Shown: piece by piece, positions 61,695 to 64,000 of the stretch
Layout: every line of letters starts with the position of its first letter
Position numbering within the stretch: position 1 is the first letter of the stretch
Source: JADFRG01 sp964590515
GTDB lineage: Bacteria > Chloroflexota > Anaerolineae > Anaerolineales > E44-bin32
NCBI GenBank assembly: GCA_964590515.1
Contig: CAZPZD010000005.1
Span: 1-64,000 of the forward strand
Length of the DNA stretch: 64,000 bases
Direction: 5' to 3'
Translations under genes and position numbers: made by a program
The notes under the pieces: model-generated
What the model saw: the letters and a program-made list of their open reading frames with translations, nothing else
The model's database searches: none
Told to the model about the DNA's origin: nothing

Positions 61695-64000
61695 ATGACT
61701 AAACTCGCGGCTGAGTCTACACCTGTCGCGAATCCGAAGGTCCGAGGCTCGGACCTGCTGCTGGTTGGGATTCTGATCGCCGGAGCGCTTTTGCGCTTCT
61801 CCGGGCACAACTGGGACAACCAGACCCACATGCACCCGGACGAACGCTTTCTCACCGGAGTAGAGACAAAGCTCGTGCTGCCCACCAGCCTCCGGGAGTA
61901 TTTCGACACGACCAACTCCCGCTTCAACCCGCACAACAACGGCGATACCTTCTTCGTGTACGGGACCCTCCCGATCTTCATCGTGCGGGTGCTTGGCGAG
62001 TGGGCCGGCGAGACCGACTATAGCCAAATCCACCTGGTCGGTCGGGCTGCTTCGGCCAGCTTCGACCTGATTTCCGTGTACCTGGTGTTTTTGATCGGGA
62101 GCCGGCTGTACAGCCGGAACGTCGGGTTGTTGGGTGCAGCGTTCAGCGCCTTCTCGGTCCTGCCGATCCAGCACGCCCACTTCTTTGTGGTTGATCCGTT
62201 TGCCAATACTTTCATTCTCGGCGGGATCTACTTCGCGGTGCGCGCGCTGGAGGATGACCGCTGGCTCAATTACGGGCTGTTCGGCCTGTTTCTGGGGATG
62301 GCCAGCGCGTCCAAGATCAGCGCGGCGCCACTGGCCGGGGTCATCGTGCTGTCCAGCGTGGTCCGACTCTGGAGCTCACCGGAAGGCATCAGTCCCAGTC
62401 GGCTGGTTGGCTATGTGTGGCGGTTGGCACTGGCGGCCCTGATCTCGCTCGTGACTTTCCGGGTGTTCCAGCCCTATGCCTTCAAATCATTCAGCCTGGC
62501 CCTGAATCCGGCCTGGCTCGACAACCTCGCCTCGCTTCGAAGCCTCGCCAGTGGCGAAGGCGACTTCCCCCCAGGCATGCAGTGGGCGGACCGGACTCCG
62601 GTCTGGTTCTCGCTGAAGAACCTCATCCTACATGGCCTGGGCCTCCCGCTGGGAGTGCTGGCCTGGGGCGCCTGGGCCTGGGCGCTGGCCCGGGCGATCC
62701 GAGGCGATTGGAAGAGGCATCTGATCCCCATCGTCTGGACCGGGGCCTACTTCCTGGGGCGCTCGGTCGGGTTCGTCACCGCCATGCGCTATGAACTTCC
62801 GGTGTACCCGACCCTGGCGCTGCTCGCGGCCTGGGGGCTCTGGCACGGATGGGAGACCCTGCATGGAATCCGCATCTTCCGGCGACTGAAGGCCGAGTGG
62901 GTTGTGGCGGGGGTCGGCGGGTTTGTGCTGGCTGCGACCGCGATCTATGCGACCGCGTTCGCGCTCAACTACTCGCGCCCGTTCACCCGTTACGAAGCTT
63001 CAGCCTGGATCTATCGGCATGTGCCCGGACCGGTAAATGTCGTACTCGACGTGCAGGGCAGCGAGCAGCTCGAACCGCTCGCGCTGCCCGAAGGAACCCT
63101 GCTGGACCAAGGGGGATCGTTGGAAGTTCCCTTCCGGGCCCGCGAGCCAGCCACTGCGATGGCGGTGCTGATTCCATATGCAACGGCTGACTTATCCGGG
63201 GGCCAGGGCACTTTGCGAGCCACCCTGTTGGATGAATCGGGTCCGCTGGCAGAGGCAACCGCCCCAGTGCTGGTAGGAGGCGAAAGCCGATTGGAGCTCC
63301 AGCTGGACCGCCCGGTCACGCTGAAGGCCGACGCCGCCTACCGGGTCCGTCTGGAGCTGGTGGGCATCGAGAGCCTGGCATTCCGCGGCTCGGTCATTGT
63401 CACCGAGACCTCCTGGGACGATGCGCTTCCGCTTCCCATTGAAGAGCGGAGCGGGTTCCCATTGCTCTACACCGGCGCCAACCAGGAACTCTACTGGCCG
63501 GACGCGGACGATTCGGATGGCTCAGGCCGGTCAGACAAACTCGAGCGATTGCTCAGCACGCTCGACGCGGGCGACTACCTCATCCTCACCTCGAACCGGC
63601 AATACGGCTCGGTCGGGCGGCTGCCTCAGAAGTATCCGCTGACCGTCGCCTACTATCGGGCTCTGCTCGGCTGCCCGACCGGTACGGAAGTTGAGGTCTG
63701 TGCCGACCAGGCTCAGCCCGGCGCTGTCGCCGGTCGGCTGGGCTACGATTTGGTGGCCGTTTTCGAACGCAACCCAAGCCTCGGTCCGCTGATTTACCGA
63801 GACCAACTCGCCGAGGAAGCCTTCACGGTGTACGACCATCCCAAGGTGTTGGTATTCGCCAAGTCGGCCGAATTCGATTCGGGCGCCGTGCTGTCCGAGC
63901 TCTCGGGGGTAGATCTCACGCAGATCGTCAACCTGCCGCCGGTCCAGCTTGGATCGGCCGCGCCGGCACCCAATCTGCTGATCCCTGAGGATCGGCTGGA
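61695..64000 (+). CDS. GT-C type membrane glycosyltransferase, partial
   Basis: 768 residues visible, open at the right edge. N-terminal helix SDLLLVGILIAGALLRFSG followed by the catalytic-type loop THMHPDERFLTG with its Asp-Glu pair, then ~9-10 more helices to ~residue 425 (YELPVYPTLALLAAWGLW) and a long extracytoplasmic C-terminal region of beta character (from ~435, SAWIYRHVPGPVNVVLDVQ). Belongs to the PMT/ArnT-like superfamily using lipid-linked sugars. The start is ATG at 61695; an in-frame GTG at 61659 is possible. Divergent from the FkbM gene, 43 bases away. Confidence 0.85.
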   Translation, partial: MTKLAAESTPVANPKVRGSDLLLVGILIAGALLRFSGHNWDNQTHMHPDERFLTGVETKLVLPTSLREYFDTTNSRFNPHNNGDTFFVYGTLPIFIVRVLGEWAGETDYSQIHLVGRAASASFDLISVYLVFLIGSRLYSRNVGLLGAAFSAFSVLPIQHAHFFVVDPFANTFILGGIYFAVRALEDDRWLNYGLFGLFLGMASASKISAAPLAGVIVLSSVVRLWSSPEGISPSRLVGYVWRLALAALISLVTFRVFQPYAFKSFSLALNPAWLDNLASLRSLASGEGDFPPGMQWADRTPVWFSLKNLILHGLGLPLGVLAWGAWAWALARAIRGDWKRHLIPIVWTGAYFLGRSVGFVTAMRYELPVYPTLALLAAWGLWHGWETLHGIRIFRRLKAEWVVAGVGGFVLAATAIYATAFALNYSRPFTRYEASAWIYRHVPGPVNVVLDVQGSEQLEPLALPEGTLLDQGGSLEVPFRAREPATAMAVLIPYATADLSGGQGTLRATLLDESGPLAEATAPVLVGGESRLELQLDRPVTLKADAAYRVRLELVGIESLAFRGSVIVTETSWDDALPLPIEERSGFPLLYTGANQELYWPDADDSDGSGRSDKLERLLSTLDAGDYLILTSNRQYGSVGRLPQKYPLTVAYYRALLGCPTGTEVEVCADQAQPGAVAGRLGYDLVAVFERNPSLGPLIYRDQLAEEAFTVYDHPKVLVFAKSAEFDSGAVLSELSGVDLTQIVNLPPVQLGSAAPAPNLLIPEDRL

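Overview
The window is about 64 kb of high-GC bacterial chromosome with dense, mostly housekeeping genes in short, tightly overlapping operons. The gene families point to Chloroflexota (Anaerolineae-like or a relative). Supporting features are an isopentenyl phosphate kinase next to mevalonate kinase (the alternative mevalonate route shown for Roseiflexus), FHA proteins beside a SEDS gene, a FakA/FakB pair, a cysteine-rich small protein beside efp, and TIGR-style membrane glycosyltransferases. I saw no rRNA, CRISPR array, transposase or phage gene. One run of 100 N (22033-22132) is a scaffold gap that cuts two genes. Both window ends cut genes (alaS, and a GT-C glycosyltransferase).

Layout. 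1-4400: alaS start, a stand-alone response regulator, tyrS, and an archease-rtcB RNA-repair pair. 4400-10150: three FHA proteins, MTA phosphorylase and a SEDS polymerase fused to a penicillin-binding-protein domain that has lost all three catalytic motifs. 10160-13640: rpsP-khpA-rimM, a roadblock protein and pyrG. 13725-19850 (minus): a DivIVA-like coiled coil, coaD, recG, fakB, fakA and Asp23. 19900-26400: rpmB, rpe, a sensor kinase and a HAD phosphatase interrupted by the gap, then clpX, clpP, tig and a tRNA-Leu transcribed as one block. 26536-32371 (minus): a nucleoside-type ABC importer whose lipoprotein carries an in-frame internal duplication with a 704-bp exact direct repeat.

32641-38860: an unrecognised membrane coiled-coil protein, a Cys-rich protein, efp (Arg at the loop tip), an exonuclease-helicase of the DinG family, and an ECF sigma factor with a small membrane partner. 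38907-46110: a complete Fe-S assembly locus, with a SufR-like regulator and SufT on minus and sufC-sufB-sufD-orphan-sufS-sufU plus a Rieske protein on plus, around a well-defined divergent promoter region. 46199-51251: pyruvate phosphate dikinase, a 39-residue acidic protein, a half-size EamA transporter, an unknown protein and an SH3 lipoprotein. 51287-55548 (minus): aldehyde dehydrogenase, IPK, mevalonate kinase, UbiA prenyltransferase. 55631-64000: TlyA, a glycosyltransferase-methyltransferase fusion, a GT-C membrane protein, an FkbM methyltransferase and another GT-C protein, suggesting surface glycan synthesis.

A recurring regulatory theme is sigma-70 promoters whose -10 box lies only 7-9 bases before the start codon, predicting leaderless mRNAs. 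The strongest leads for new biology are the SEDS-pseudo-transpeptidase fusion with its FHA neighbours, the orphan gene coupled inside the suf operon, the suf control region, the tRNA-tig junction and the tiny acidic protein.
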